Positions 25,831-35,838 of a stretch of DNA of 64,000 bases are shown piece after piece. The stretch spans positions 1 through 64,000 of the forward strand of contig CAMEWO010000011.1 in NCBI GenBank assembly GCA_945946665.1, in the 5' to 3' direction. The translations under genes were made by a program, and so were the position numbers. This stretch comes from an uncultured Eubacterium sp. GTDB taxonomy: Bacteria > Bacillota > Clostridia > Lachnospirales > Lachnospiraceae. Positions within the stretch are counted from its first letter, which is position 1; every line of letters begins with the position of its first letter. Below the pieces are notes generated by a model. That model saw only the letters and a program-made list of their open reading frames with translations, did not search any database and was not told the origin of the DNA.

Positions 25831-26508
25831 ATGTACCGTATACTTATAGTTGAAGATGACAGTGGAATAGCGGAAGCAGTTAAGACTCAGGCAGAAATGT
25901 GGGATATGGAAGTTTATTGCATAAAGGATTTCAAAAATATAATGCAGGAATTTGCAGAATTTAATCCTCATATAGTTCTTATGGATATTGGACTTCCTTT
26001 CTTCAATGGATACCACTGGTGCAGCCAGATAAGGAAGGTATCAAAAGTTCCGGTTATATTCATATCCTCTGCATCAGATAACATGAATATAGTTATGGCA
26101 GTTAATATGGGTGGAGACGATTTCATAGCAAAGCCCTTCGACCAGAGTGTTCTTATGTCAAAGATTCAGGCGATGCTTCGACGTACCTATGATTTTGCTC
26201 CTTCACTTACAGTTCTTGAGCATCGCGGCGTTCTGCTTGATACAGGAGATGGATCTCTTGTATACAATAATGAGAGAATAGAGCTTACCAGGAATGAATT
26301 CAAGATAATCACAGTTCTTATGAAGAATAAGGGAAAGATTGTAAGCCGTGAGAAGCTGATGGAACAGTTGTGGGAATCGGACAGCTTTGTTGATGAGAAT
26401 ACACTGTCTGTTAATGTGAATCGTTTGAGAAAGAAGCTGGATCAGGCAGGAATTAATAACTTCATTACAACTAAATTTGGCGCAGGATATATCGTTGAAA
26501 ACGATTAA
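25831..26508 (+). CDS. OmpR-family response regulator of a Bce-type system
   Basis: A 225-residue regulator with a receiver domain (phosphoacceptor Asp52 in VLMDIGLPFFNG, Lys in IAKPF) and a winged-helix DNA-binding domain (LTRNEFKIITVLMKN to FGAGYIVEN). It precedes a short histidine kinase and a Bce-type ABC transporter. The operator at 27521-27538 is its likely target. Bce systems answer to peptide antibiotics; the inducer here is unknown. Confidence 0.9.
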   Translation: MYRILIVEDDSGIAEAVKTQAEMWDMEVYCIKDFKNIMQEFAEFNPHIVLMDIGLPFFNGYHWCSQIRKVSKVPVIFISSASDNMNIVMAVNMGGDDFIAKPFDQSVLMSKIQAMLRRTYDFAPSLTVLEHRGVLLDTGDGSLVYNNERIELTRNEFKIITVLMKNKGKIVSREKLMEQLWESDSFVDENTLSVNVNRLRKKLDQAGINNFITTKFGAGYIVEND

Positions 26509-26528
26509 GAGGTGATGGGGCAGTACAG

Positions 26529-27518
26529 ATGGATTTATTTATACGGTATGTTAAGCAGCGAACAAGGGTAATAGCTGTTTCTCTCCTGTTTGTTTGTGTA
26601 TTTGCAGCCTTTTTTATGATGTATCATATTCCTGTTCTTGCAGCAGTTTATCCTGCACTTATATGTTTATGTGTGGGATTAATAATGTTGATTGTGGATT
26701 TTTTACGTATCAGGAAGAAGCACATTCTTCTGTCACGCATCAGAGATATGGCAGACGTGATAGCCGGTACATTTCCTGTTGTATCCGGGATTGAAGATGA
26801 GGATTACCAGCAGGTAATTAAGCTTTTGTCAAAAGAATATACTGATTTTGAAACTGTGACATCCAGAAGATATTCAGACATGATTGATTACTATACAGTA
26901 TGGGCCCATCAGATTAAGACGCCTATTGCTTCCATGAGGCTGCATATTCAGAATGAGGATTCAGAACTTTCAAGAAAGATGTCATCAGATTTGTTACGTA
27001 TTGAGCAGTATGTGGAAATGGTACTGACATTCCTAAGACTTGATTCTGACACCAGTGATTATGTTATAAAGGAATATGATCTTGACTCTATAATTAAATC
27101 AGCAGTGAAGAAATACGCCTCTGATTTTATTGAAAGAAAGCTGAAACTGGAATATGAGCCAGTAGAATTAAGGGTAATAACTGATGAAAAATGGCTGTCA
27201 TTTGTTATTGAGCAGATACTTTCTAATGCGTTGAAATATACCACATCTGGAAGTATTACCATTTCGTTGAAGCATAGAAATGTACTTAGCATTAAAGATA
27301 CAGGTATGGGAATCGCCCCTGAAGATTTACCACGTATATTTGATAAAGGATATACAGGTTATAATGGCAGAGTAGATAGTAAGGCAAGTGGAATAGGTCT
27401 GTATCTGTGTAAGAGAATATGTACTAATCTTGGACATGTTATAAGGGCAGAATCAATTGTAGATAAGGGAACAGAGGTATTAATTGAATTCTCACAAAAG
27501 AGACTATTTACAGAGTAA
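26529..27518 (+). CDS. Intramembrane-sensing histidine kinase (BceS-like)
   Basis: A 329-residue kinase with two membrane helices in the first 60 residues and almost no extracellular loop, the hallmark of intramembrane-sensing kinases that take their signal from an ABC transporter. The H-box is WAHQIKTPIASM with His127; ATP-binding motifs are ILSNALKYT, DTGMGIAPEDL and SGIGLYLCKRI. It is 20 bases after its response regulator and before the ABC genes. Confidence 0.9.
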   Translation: MDLFIRYVKQRTRVIAVSLLFVCVFAAFFMMYHIPVLAAVYPALICLCVGLIMLIVDFLRIRKKHILLSRIRDMADVIAGTFPVVSGIEDEDYQQVIKLLSKEYTDFETVTSRRYSDMIDYYTVWAHQIKTPIASMRLHIQNEDSELSRKMSSDLLRIEQYVEMVLTFLRLDSDTSDYVIKEYDLDSIIKSAVKKYASDFIERKLKLEYEPVELRVITDEKWLSFVIEQILSNALKYTTSGSITISLKHRNVLSIKDTGMGIAPEDLPRIFDKGYTGYNGRVDSKASGIGLYLCKRICTNLGHVIRAESIVDKGTEVLIEFSQKRLFTE

Positions 27519-27520
27519 TT

Positions 27521-27538
27521 TCTTACAAAAATGTAAGA
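27521..27538. promoter_or_regulatory. Bce-type response regulator operator
   Basis: TCTTACAAAAATGTAAGA is a perfect 7-4-7 palindrome that contains TTACA-N4-TGTAA, the known consensus of BceR-type binding sites (TNACA-N4-TGTAA). It is located 91 bases before the ABC transporter start, with a possible -10 box TACAAT at 27592-27597. Confidence 0.8.
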
Positions 27539-27629
27539 TTTAAAGGGAGATTTGTAAGCCGATTCGATGGTATTACGAATTTCCCTTTTGTTACAATATG
27601 GGCAGAAATCAAACAGGAGGATTTTTGTT

Positions 27630-28394
27630 ATGAGTATGTTAGATGTAAAGGGTCTACAAAAAATATATACGGCCCGGTTTGGTGGCAGCAAGGTTGAAGC
27701 CTTGAAAAATGTCAATTTCAGAGTTGAAGAAGGAGAATACGTTGCCATTATGGGCGAATCAGGCTCAGGCAAAACAACACTTCTAAATATATTAGCTTCT
27801 CTTGATAAGCCAACCTCTGGCTCAGTTATACTGGATGGAAATGATATATCAGGAATAAAGGAATCAAAGCTTGCTCAGTTCAGGCGTGACAATTTAGGGT
27901 TTGTTTTTCAGGATTTTAATCTATTGGATACATTTACTTTAGAGGATAATATATATCTTCCTCTTGTGCTTGCAGGAAAATCCTATAAGGAAATGAGCAG
28001 CCGTCTCATGCCGATTGCAGAACAACTGGGAATAACGGGACTCTTAAAGAAGTACCCATACGAGGTCTCAGGAGGTCAAAAGCAGCGTGCTGCTGTTGCA
28101 AGAGCTGTCATAACTAATCCGAGACTGATACTCGCAGATGAGCCTACAGGAGCTCTTGACTCAAAGGCAACTGATGAGCTGCTGAATCTGTTTTCGCAGA
28201 TTAACAGATCAGGACAGACAATTCTTATGGTAACTCATTCTGTTAAAGCTGCAAGTCATGCCGGACGAGTGCTTTTCATTAAGGATGGTGAAGTGTTCCA
28301 TCAGATTTATAGAGGGGATAATGATGATGAACAGATGTATCAGCTTATATCGGATACTCTTACACTTATTATGATGGGTGGTGATAAGAGATGA
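27630..28394 (+). CDS. Bce-type ABC transporter ATP-binding protein
   Basis: A 254-residue ATPase with Walker A GESGSGKTT, Q-loop FVFQDFNLLD, signature VSGGQKQR, Walker B LILADEPTGALD and H-loop VTHS. AGGAGG selects ATG 27630; the longer frame from 27567 overlaps the operator/promoter region. It overlaps the permease gene by four bases. The pair should bind and remove peptide antibiotics from their lipid targets and signal flux to the kinase. Confidence 0.92.
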   Translation: MSMLDVKGLQKIYTARFGGSKVEALKNVNFRVEEGEYVAIMGESGSGKTTLLNILASLDKPTSGSVILDGNDISGIKESKLAQFRRDNLGFVFQDFNLLDTFTLEDNIYLPLVLAGKSYKEMSSRLMPIAEQLGITGLLKKYPYEVSGGQKQRAAVARAVITNPRLILADEPTGALDSKATDELLNLFSQINRSGQTILMVTHSVKAASHAGRVLFIKDGEVFHQIYRGDNDDEQMYQLISDTLTLIMMGGDKR

Positions 28395-30424
28395 GGATTG
28401 GATTCTATTCTAAACTTGCATGGGAAGGCATAAGAAAGAATATAAAAATGTATTTTCCATACTTTCTTACTGGCAGCGTGATGGTTATGATGTTTTATAT
28501 ATTAAGTTTCCTTACAGAGTCTCCTGCGATACTTAACATGCGTGGAGGAGATATACTATCAACAGTACTGCCATTAGGATGTGGTGTAATAGCAGTTTTT
28601 TCTGTAATATTTTTATTCTATACTAATTCATTTTTGATACGGTTCAGATACAGGGAATTTGGATTATATAATGTTCTCGGAATGGATAAAAAGAATATTA
28701 ATAAGATTATGATTTGGGATTCTTTTTATGCATCGGTGATAACAATTGTTTCAGGTATTGCTGCCGGTATAGTTTTTTCAAAGGCTGCGGAACTGGTTCT
28801 TATTAACCTTGTAAAGGCGGATATAACATATGAGCTTAGCATTGGAATCAGTTCTTTGGGTAACACTGTTTTAATATACATTTTAATTAATCTGCTGTTA
28901 CTAATCAATTCAATAGTAAGGGTAAGGCATTTGAAACCGTTGGAATTAATGCAGAGCAGTAAAGCAGGAGAGAAGGCGCCGAGGGGAAACTGGGTGTTTG
29001 CAGTAATCGGTCTTATTCTTCTTGGAATTGCCTATGTCATATCTGTTACCATTAAAGAGCCACTTACTGCACTTAGCACTTTCTTTGTGGCAGTGTTGAT
29101 TGTAATTGTGGGAACATATATGTTGTTTATTGCTGGTTCAGTTGCGTTTTGTCTGTTACTTAGGAAGAACAAGAATTATTATTACAGACCAAATCATTTT
29201 GTTTCAGTATCGTCAATGGTATACAGGATGAAGAGAAACGGGGCAGGTCTGGCATCTATATGTATTCTTCTTACAATGGTACTTGTTATTATTTCATTTA
29301 CTGCAAGCCTGTATTTTGGCGAAGGAAATGCTGAGAAAACAAGATATCCGGACGGAGTCAATATTAATGTGACATTTGACAGTATTGATGGAATCAAAGA
29401 AGAGAATATTGAGACAATCAGGTCGGCAATCATACAGAATGTTGATAAATATGATTGCCCAGCCATAGATATTGAAGGAATACGTACATGTGAAATTCCA
29501 GGTATGATTACAGATGATGGAATTACTGTCAATTCTCAGGGGATTAATGATTTATCTGTGACTTCCTATAATCACCTTGGGTATCTGTGTATTATTTCAC
29601 TTGATGATTACAATCATAAAATGAATAAGTCAGAAGTTCTTGGCGATGATGAGTGCTTAATATATTGTAACCGTCTGTCTTTCAAATGGGACACTTTTAC
29701 CATGGAGTATGGAACTCCTTACCGGGTAAGGAAAATGCTTACAAAGTTTATTGATGATGGAGAGGCTAATTCACTTGTAATGCCAACAGTATATCTGGTC
29801 GTGAAAGATGTTGATGCTTTCATACGTCCTGTTGAGAATATGAAGAACAGTTTCGGTGAATCGATGATGATGTATGACTGGCGTTGCGGATTTGATATGG
29901 ACACAGCAGAGCATGAGGTATCTGTTTCAAAGGATATCTATAATGATATTCATAATACATTGATGGACAAATGTGATATATATTCACTGAGTGTAGAAAG
30001 CAGGGAAGCAAATAGGGCAAGCTTCTTTGAATTGTATGGAAGCCTGTTTTTCCTCGGAATTGTTTTAAGTATAGTTTTTCTCTTTGCAGCAGTTCTTATA
30101 ATATATTATAAGCAGTTGTCTGAAGGCTACGAAGACCAGTCCAGATTTGAAATTATGCAGAAAGTGGGAATGACAAAACGGGATATTAGGAAAAGTATTA
30201 ATTCACAGCTTCTTACAGTGTTCTTTATGCCCCTGGTAATGGCTGGAGTCCACCTGGGATTTGCATTTCCATTCCTGTGGAGAATGCTGATAATGTTCGG
30301 CCTTAATAATATGTGGTTCATTGCCATGGTTATGATAATATGTTTTGCAGTATTTGGATTATTTTATGCGGTTGTATATAAGATAACCTCAAACTCATAT
30401 TATTCAATCGTCAGTGGGTTATAG
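28391..30424 (+). CDS. Bce-type ABC transporter permease (FtsX-like)
   Basis: A 677-residue permease with about ten membrane helices and one large extracellular domain (about residues 310-530) between helices seven and eight, the typical form of BceB/VraG. FtsX-type domains occur at both ends (FRYREFGLYNVLGMDK and FEIMQKVGMTKRDIRKSI). Translationally coupled with the ATPase. The large extracellular domain is the likely determinant for the drug. Confidence 0.92.
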   Translation: MRIGFYSKLAWEGIRKNIKMYFPYFLTGSVMVMMFYILSFLTESPAILNMRGGDILSTVLPLGCGVIAVFSVIFLFYTNSFLIRFRYREFGLYNVLGMDKKNINKIMIWDSFYASVITIVSGIAAGIVFSKAAELVLINLVKADITYELSIGISSLGNTVLIYILINLLLLINSIVRVRHLKPLELMQSSKAGEKAPRGNWVFAVIGLILLGIAYVISVTIKEPLTALSTFFVAVLIVIVGTYMLFIAGSVAFCLLLRKNKNYYYRPNHFVSVSSMVYRMKRNGAGLASICILLTMVLVIISFTASLYFGEGNAEKTRYPDGVNINVTFDSIDGIKEENIETIRSAIIQNVDKYDCPAIDIEGIRTCEIPGMITDDGITVNSQGINDLSVTSYNHLGYLCIISLDDYNHKMNKSEVLGDDECLIYCNRLSFKWDTFTMEYGTPYRVRKMLTKFIDDGEANSLVMPTVYLVVKDVDAFIRPVENMKNSFGESMMMYDWRCGFDMDTAEHEVSVSKDIYNDIHNTLMDKCDIYSLSVESREANRASFFELYGSLFFLGIVLSIVFLFAAVLIIYYKQLSEGYEDQSRFEIMQKVGMTKRDIRKSINSQLLTVFFMPLVMAGVHLGFAFPFLWRMLIMFGLNNMWFIAMVMIICFAVFGLFYAVVYKITSNSYYSIVSGL

Positions 30425-30522
30425 TCAATTCCAGCCATGGAAATAGTTATAATATAAATTGATTTTATCCTGAAATAATAATACAATTATGTATATTAAT
30501 ACTATTAATGAGAGGGTATAGT

Positions 30523-33405
30523 ATGTTTAACGATATTAAGTTACAGGCTGGATGTATGGTAGTCATCCTGTTTATGTCTATTATTTATTTCAGGACCAAG
30601 CGAATAAAGTCATATTCTCATATTATTTTTTCAATTTCTCTTGTGACTATGATTTTTAATCTGACATTTGACATGGCTACAGTATATACAGTAAATCGTC
30701 TGGATACAGTTAACCCTGTTGTAAACGGAATATGCCATATGTGCTTTCTGGGAAGTCTTATCATGGAAATATTCTTGTGCTTCCTGTATTGTGTAGTCCT
30801 TGTTAATGAGAATGATGACAGGGAAGAGGGCATAGGCAAGAGAAAGCTGTGGCTGTTGGCAGTTCCGGTATGGATAGCATGGATTGGTCTTGTTTCATTG
30901 CCAATTCGTTATGTGGAAAGCCCTCATGGGAATTATTCCTGGGGACCGGCAGTGTTTACAGTTCATGTAACTACATTTTTGTATATTGTGGGAATAATTT
31001 ATTCAATGGCACGCCATTGGAAGCGGATAAACAGCAGGAAAAGGTTTGTGGTTTCGCTGGCTTTTTCAGTAGAATTAGTCTGCCTTCTATTACAGTCAAT
31101 TTATCCAGAGGCTTTGATAAGTGGTTTTGGACTTACCCTTGTTAATCTTGCTTTTTTCCTGGTAGTGGAAAGTCCGGATGCTTTGCTTATGGAAAGTCTT
31201 CGTATTGAAAAAATCAGGGCAGATGAGGCTAATGCATCAAAATCCAGATTCTTATCAACCATGTCTCATGAGATAAGAACACCAATGAATGCCATTGTTG
31301 GAATGACAGATATTATATTACGTGAGGAGCTTCCCCAGAACGTAAAACAGTATCTTAATAATATTAAAAACTCAGGAGATGCTCTTCTGACAATTATTAA
31401 TGATATTCTTGATATTTCTAAGATTGAGTCTGGAAAGCTTGATATTATTGAGGATAATTATGAGCCATTACCTATGTTTCAGGATTTATCCATGATATTC
31501 TTAAACAGAATCGGAGATAAGCCAGTAGAGTTACTGTATGATATAGATGCTGGAATGCCAGCTTCATTGTATGGTGACAGCAAGCGTATTAGACAGGTAA
31601 TTATTAATCTTATGAATAATGCCATCAAATTCACAGACAGTGGATATGTACGCCTTGTGGTAAGAACTGAAAAAATAGATGATGAGAAGATATGTCTCAA
31701 GTTTGAGATTCAGGATAGTGGACAGGGCATTAAGGAAGAGGATATAGGCAAACTGTTTTCTTCTTACCAGCAGGTAGATGTAAAAAGAAATCATGCTAAG
31801 GAAGGAACAGGTCTTGGATTATCAATATGTAAGCAGCTTGTTGAACTTATGAATGGTGAGATTGGAGTGAGAAGTGTGTATGGTCAGGGAAGTACATTTT
31901 TCTTCCAGATTCAACAAGGCATCGTTGATTCAAAGCCAGCAGCATATATCCAGGACGAGAATACAGACAGCAGCATTGGAGTACATATATCTTCGTCAAT
32001 AGTTAGAAATCAGATAATGAAGCTTGCCGAAACTTTTAATGTGTCATGCACAGATTTAGACCAGGAGCCAGATGTGGCAGTTAATGTTATCATTACAGAT
32101 AAAATAAGTTCTGTTACAGATAAAGAACGCCAGCTTGCCGGCTCGGGAGAAAGAAGACTGTATGTATTGAATAATCCAATGACTGAAAATCATCTGTCAG
32201 AAGGTGTCATTGTTATTAACAAACCAATCTTCAGCCTGAATTTCTGTAGCATTGTCAACAATGATGATATGGTTAATTCTGAAGATGCAGGAGAGGATTT
32301 GAACTTTACAGCACCAGATGCACATGTTCTTGTGGTTGATGATAATGAGATGAACCGTAAAGTAATAAATGGCCTTCTTGCCCCATATAAGCTGAATATG
32401 TACATGGCAGAAAATGGAAAGCAGGCTTGTCAGATGGTTCAGGAAATGCATTTTGACATTGTTTTCATGGATCATATGATGCCCGTTATGGATGGTATAG
32501 AGGCAACAGCATTTATTCGTAACCTTGAGGGAGATTATTTTAAGAATCTTCCTATCATAGCATTGTCTGCAAATGCAACACAGGAAGCTCAGGATATATT
32601 CACAAATGCCCATATGAATGCATTTGTTTCAAAACCTGTGCGTATAGAGGAACTGGCAAAATGCCTTCGCTCATGGCTTCCTGAACAGCTAATTGTAAAA
32701 CCGGACAAGGAATCTGAGAAGAATGACAGCAGAAGCCTCAAAATATTACATAACGATGCAGTAAATGATGAAGCAGAAACTGATGGCTCAGAGCGCATTT
32801 CTGACACAGAGGGCATGGAGAATATAGACGGCCTTGATGTGGAAGAAGGATTAAAGAACTGCGGTTCCAGGGAATTGTTCGTTGAACTCATGGGGGATTA
32901 TTGCAGAGTTATTGAACAAAATATCGATAAGCTTACCCAGTGCCTTGAAACTGGAAATGTCCGTGATTATACCATTGAAGTTCACGCATTGAAAAACATG
33001 TCAAGGATGATAGGGGCTTTGGAGCTTTCACAAAAGTTTTACAGAATGGAACAGCTTGGTAATGATGAAAATGTGGAACAGATAAAGGAAGAATTTCCAG
33101 AACTCGTAAAACTGTATAAAAGCTATGAAGAAATACTATATCCATTCTGCAATTCACAGCTTAATGGAACAGAGCAGATAACTGTGGAGAATCTTAAGGA
33201 AAAACTAATGGATTTGCATAAAGCAGTAGATTGTTTTGATCTGGATGCGGCAGACAGCATTCTAAACCAGCTTGAGTCCTACGAATATTCCGAAGAAATC
33301 AAGCCGGTTATCAAGCAGCTGGTTATATGTGTAAGAGAAGTTGATATGGAGAAGATTCTTGAACTTACAGATACATTAATTAGTATGCTGGGCGGCATAT
33401 CATAA
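30523..33405 (+). CDS. Hybrid sensor histidine kinase with receiver and Hpt domains
   Basis: About 960 residues: seven hydrophobic helices in the first 225, then HisKA (His249 in STMSHEIRTPMN), HATPase (NLMNNAIKFTD, DSGQGI, GTGLGLSICKQL), a degenerate receiver-like segment, a full receiver (Asp650 in FMDHMMPVMDG) and a C-terminal Hpt domain (His821 in VHALKNMSRMIGA). All phosphorelay residues are present. AGAGGG at 30511-30516 fits ATG 30523 better than ATG 30508. There is no output regulator next to it; the target is unknown. The stop is three bases from the convergent hicB-like gene. Confidence 0.9.
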   Translation: MFNDIKLQAGCMVVILFMSIIYFRTKRIKSYSHIIFSISLVTMIFNLTFDMATVYTVNRLDTVNPVVNGICHMCFLGSLIMEIFLCFLYCVVLVNENDDREEGIGKRKLWLLAVPVWIAWIGLVSLPIRYVESPHGNYSWGPAVFTVHVTTFLYIVGIIYSMARHWKRINSRKRFVVSLAFSVELVCLLLQSIYPEALISGFGLTLVNLAFFLVVESPDALLMESLRIEKIRADEANASKSRFLSTMSHEIRTPMNAIVGMTDIILREELPQNVKQYLNNIKNSGDALLTIINDILDISKIESGKLDIIEDNYEPLPMFQDLSMIFLNRIGDKPVELLYDIDAGMPASLYGDSKRIRQVIINLMNNAIKFTDSGYVRLVVRTEKIDDEKICLKFEIQDSGQGIKEEDIGKLFSSYQQVDVKRNHAKEGTGLGLSICKQLVELMNGEIGVRSVYGQGSTFFFQIQQGIVDSKPAAYIQDENTDSSIGVHISSSIVRNQIMKLAETFNVSCTDLDQEPDVAVNVIITDKISSVTDKERQLAGSGERRLYVLNNPMTENHLSEGVIVINKPIFSLNFCSIVNNDDMVNSEDAGEDLNFTAPDAHVLVVDDNEMNRKVINGLLAPYKLNMYMAENGKQACQMVQEMHFDIVFMDHMMPVMDGIEATAFIRNLEGDYFKNLPIIALSANATQEAQDIFTNAHMNAFVSKPVRIEELAKCLRSWLPEQLIVKPDKESEKNDSRSLKILHNDAVNDEAETDGSERISDTEGMENIDGLDVEEGLKNCGSRELFVELMGDYCRVIEQNIDKLTQCLETGNVRDYTIEVHALKNMSRMIGALELSQKFYRMEQLGNDENVEQIKEEFPELVKLYKSYEEILYPFCNSQLNGTEQITVENLKEKLMDLHKAVDCFDLDAADSILNQLESYEYSEEIKPVIKQLVICVREVDMEKILELTDTLISMLGGIS

Positions 33406-33408
33406 GAA

Positions 33409-33810
33409 TTAAGAGTGTATTTGAATTTTAGCAATTAATGCATCTTTTAATACTTTTGAATAATTAATTCCATAGTTTTCACACACAGTATTGAGCCATG
33501 CAGGAATACTAAGTGTCTTTTTTACTGCTTTGTCATTGTATGCACGGGCATAATTATCAAGATTGACACAAATTAAATTGACAAGTGCTGCGTCTTCATC
33601 TTTTTCGATTTTATTAATAGGCGTAGGAGTGGGGAGAGCGTTGCCGTCACGAAGGGAAGTAAATAGATACTGACCACATGCTTCCTGAGCCATTGCAAAT
33701 GCATCGGCAAGGCTGTCTCCATATGTGGCTAATTCGTTGAGGTCAGGAAATACAACAGAGTAAAATCCGTTATCTTCTGGATAAAATATTGCAGGATAAA
33801 TGTAATTCAT
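33409..33810 (-). CDS. HicB-family antitoxin-like protein, no HicA partner
   Basis: A 133-residue protein with the HicB partial RNase H fold at the N-terminus (YPAIFYPEDNGFYSVVFPDL, DSLADAFAMAQEACG) and a C-terminal DNA-binding-like segment (LSIPAWLNTVCENYG, YSKVLKDAL). AAGGAAC precedes the ATG. The 269 bases upstream contain no HicA-size frame, so it is an orphan, which is common for HicB homologues and may point to a regulatory role. Confidence 0.85.
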   Translation of the reverse strand: MNYIYPAIFYPEDNGFYSVVFPDLNELATYGDSLADAFAMAQEACGQYLFTSLRDGNALPTPTPINKIEKDEDAALVNLICVNLDNYARAYNDKAVKKTLSIPAWLNTVCENYGINYSKVLKDALIAKIQIHS

Positions 33811-34014
33811 ATTATGTTCCTTTCATTCTCGAAATTTCATTCTTTTGTTTCCTTTTCTATTATAGCACGTAAAATACGTAATGTTAATAGGTGAAATATA
33901 TATAAATACAATTATAAGTAATGAATTAATATAAAAGATATGATATTATACAAAAGCGTGTGTGTCAATATATTTTGTTAATAATAAATATACCAAACAA
34001 ATGTTCTAAAAACT

Positions 34015-34044
34015 ATTGTAATATTCTACAATGTAATGTATAAT
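34015..34044 (+). promoter_or_regulatory. Promoter with overlapping palindrome before ABC exporter
   Basis: TTGTAA at 34016-34021 and TATAAT at 34039-34044, spacer 17. ATTGTA (34015-34020) and TACAAT (34027-34032) form an inverted repeat with six bases between, over the -35 box, a place where a repressor could bind. The rest of 33811-34079 is A/T-rich with no gene. Confidence 0.65.
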
Positions 34045-34079
34045 GAATTAAAATCATTGCAATACATAGGAGAAGGTGC

Positions 34080-35813
34080 ATGAGGGGTAACATATTCAGC
34101 AGACTGGTAAAGAATAATATATTATGGTTCCTTTTGGAGATAATTAGTGCATACATTGCTGCTAAAGCACTTGTTCTTGGTAACAATAAGATATCTGATG
34201 CTATTGATGCTCTCTTTAATGGAAACCTCTCTGGCTGTATTAATACAGAGTTCTGGATTTATGTGATTATACTTATTGCATTGTCATTTATATTTACTTA
34301 TATTCAGGTTATGGCAACGAGAATATTTGCTGCTAATATCCAGACAGGATTCAGAAAAGAGGCAGGACAGCAGCTCCTAAGAATACAGTTTAAGTATTTT
34401 GATTCCTACACTTCAGCAAGAGTTCTGAATAACTTTATTGATGATGTAACCAGAATGTCCGAGTATTATTCAGATATTCTTCCCTCAATGGTGTCATCTG
34501 TAATTACAATAGCTACAATTCTGGTTTCGCTGATTCAGATAGATTATATACTGACAATCATTCTTTTATTTGTAGTTCCTTTTATGATAATAGTATCAAG
34601 ATTTACTGGAGGTATGGTATCAAAGCTCACAAGGAAGCATGCACAGCTCCATGATGAGATTAATGAACTGGCATATGATGCTTTAAGTGGTATCCAGGTT
34701 GTTAAAAGCTTTGGTCTTGAGGATCATTTTAAGGGTAAGATAAAAGATACTAACAAAAAGATACTTAAGTTTGAATACAGAAGGAATGCAATATCTTCGA
34801 TTGCATGGATTACTTCTGAACTCTTAAGATATTCACCACAGGTTATTCTTGGAATTACTGCATTCTTCAGGGTAAGAGCAGGATTCCTGTCTATTGGTGA
34901 TATGTCAGTTTTTCTTCTTTTATTAAACAGAATTGTGTCGCCTCTGGGAATGCTGCCTAACTATTTTATTGAGGCTAAGATTGATCTTGTATCTAAGCAT
35001 AGATTAGAGGAACTTATGGAATTTCCTGATGAAGGACACGATGCTGGTGTTGAGGAATCAGGCATACAGCAGAAACAGGAAGAGGATATCGCCGTAAGCT
35101 TTCATAATGTATCATTTTCCTATGATTCTAGTGTACAGGTGTTGTCTGATTTTAACCTTGATGTCAGGAATGGTCAGAATATTGCGTTTGTGGGAGAGTC
35201 AGGTGGAGGAAAAAGCACTATTTTCAAACTGATATGCGGATTATATGAGGCAGACAGCGGTCATATCAGCTTATTTGGAAAGGATATGAGTAAGTATCTG
35301 TTAGATGATTTAAGAAAAGATATTGCAATTGTATCCCAGGATACATTTTTGTTTCCTTACAGCATAGCCTGGAATATAGCATGTGGAGATGATAATCCCG
35401 ATATGGATAGGATTCAGGCATGCTGCATAATGGCAAGGATTCATGATGACATAATGGCCATGCCTTCCGGATACGAGACTAATGTGGGAGAGAGAGGAGA
35501 TCTTATATCGGGAGGACAGAAGCAGAGGATAGCCATTGCAAGGGCTCTGTACAAGAATGCAAAGCTTATATTATTTGATGAGCCTACTGCATCTGTAGAT
35601 GTGGATAATGAGAATCAGATTAAGCTTGCTTTGGATAATATTAAGAATCATTGTACTGTCATTACAATTGCCCACAGGCTCAATACAATAATTGACTCAG
35701 ATTGTATATATGTGCTTCACAGGGGCAGGATTGTGGAAAGTGGAACACATGATGAACTTATGAAACTTAACCAGGTATACAGCAGTCTGTATAGTATGTC
35801 AGTAAGTGACTAA
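34080..35813 (+). CDS. ABC exporter subunit, membrane domain fused to ATPase (first of pair)
   Basis: A 577-residue half-transporter: six membrane helices (about 1-310), then an ATPase with Walker A GESGGGKST, signature LISGGQKQR, Walker B LILFDEPTASVD and H-loop IAHR. AGGAGAAGG precedes the ATG. The next gene codes for a second half-transporter and overlaps at the end, so the two form a heterodimeric exporter of the MsbA/LmrCD class. Substrate unknown. Confidence 0.9.
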   Translation: MRGNIFSRLVKNNILWFLLEIISAYIAAKALVLGNNKISDAIDALFNGNLSGCINTEFWIYVIILIALSFIFTYIQVMATRIFAANIQTGFRKEAGQQLLRIQFKYFDSYTSARVLNNFIDDVTRMSEYYSDILPSMVSSVITIATILVSLIQIDYILTIILLFVVPFMIIVSRFTGGMVSKLTRKHAQLHDEINELAYDALSGIQVVKSFGLEDHFKGKIKDTNKKILKFEYRRNAISSIAWITSELLRYSPQVILGITAFFRVRAGFLSIGDMSVFLLLLNRIVSPLGMLPNYFIEAKIDLVSKHRLEELMEFPDEGHDAGVEESGIQQKQEEDIAVSFHNVSFSYDSSVQVLSDFNLDVRNGQNIAFVGESGGGKSTIFKLICGLYEADSGHISLFGKDMSKYLLDDLRKDIAIVSQDTFLFPYSIAWNIACGDDNPDMDRIQACCIMARIHDDIMAMPSGYETNVGERGDLISGGQKQRIAIARALYKNAKLILFDEPTASVDVDNENQIKLALDNIKNHCTVITIAHRLNTIIDSDCIYVLHRGRIVESGTHDELMKLNQVYSSLYSMSVSD

Positions 35814-35838
35814 AAGTGTATGCGGAATGGGGATTAAT

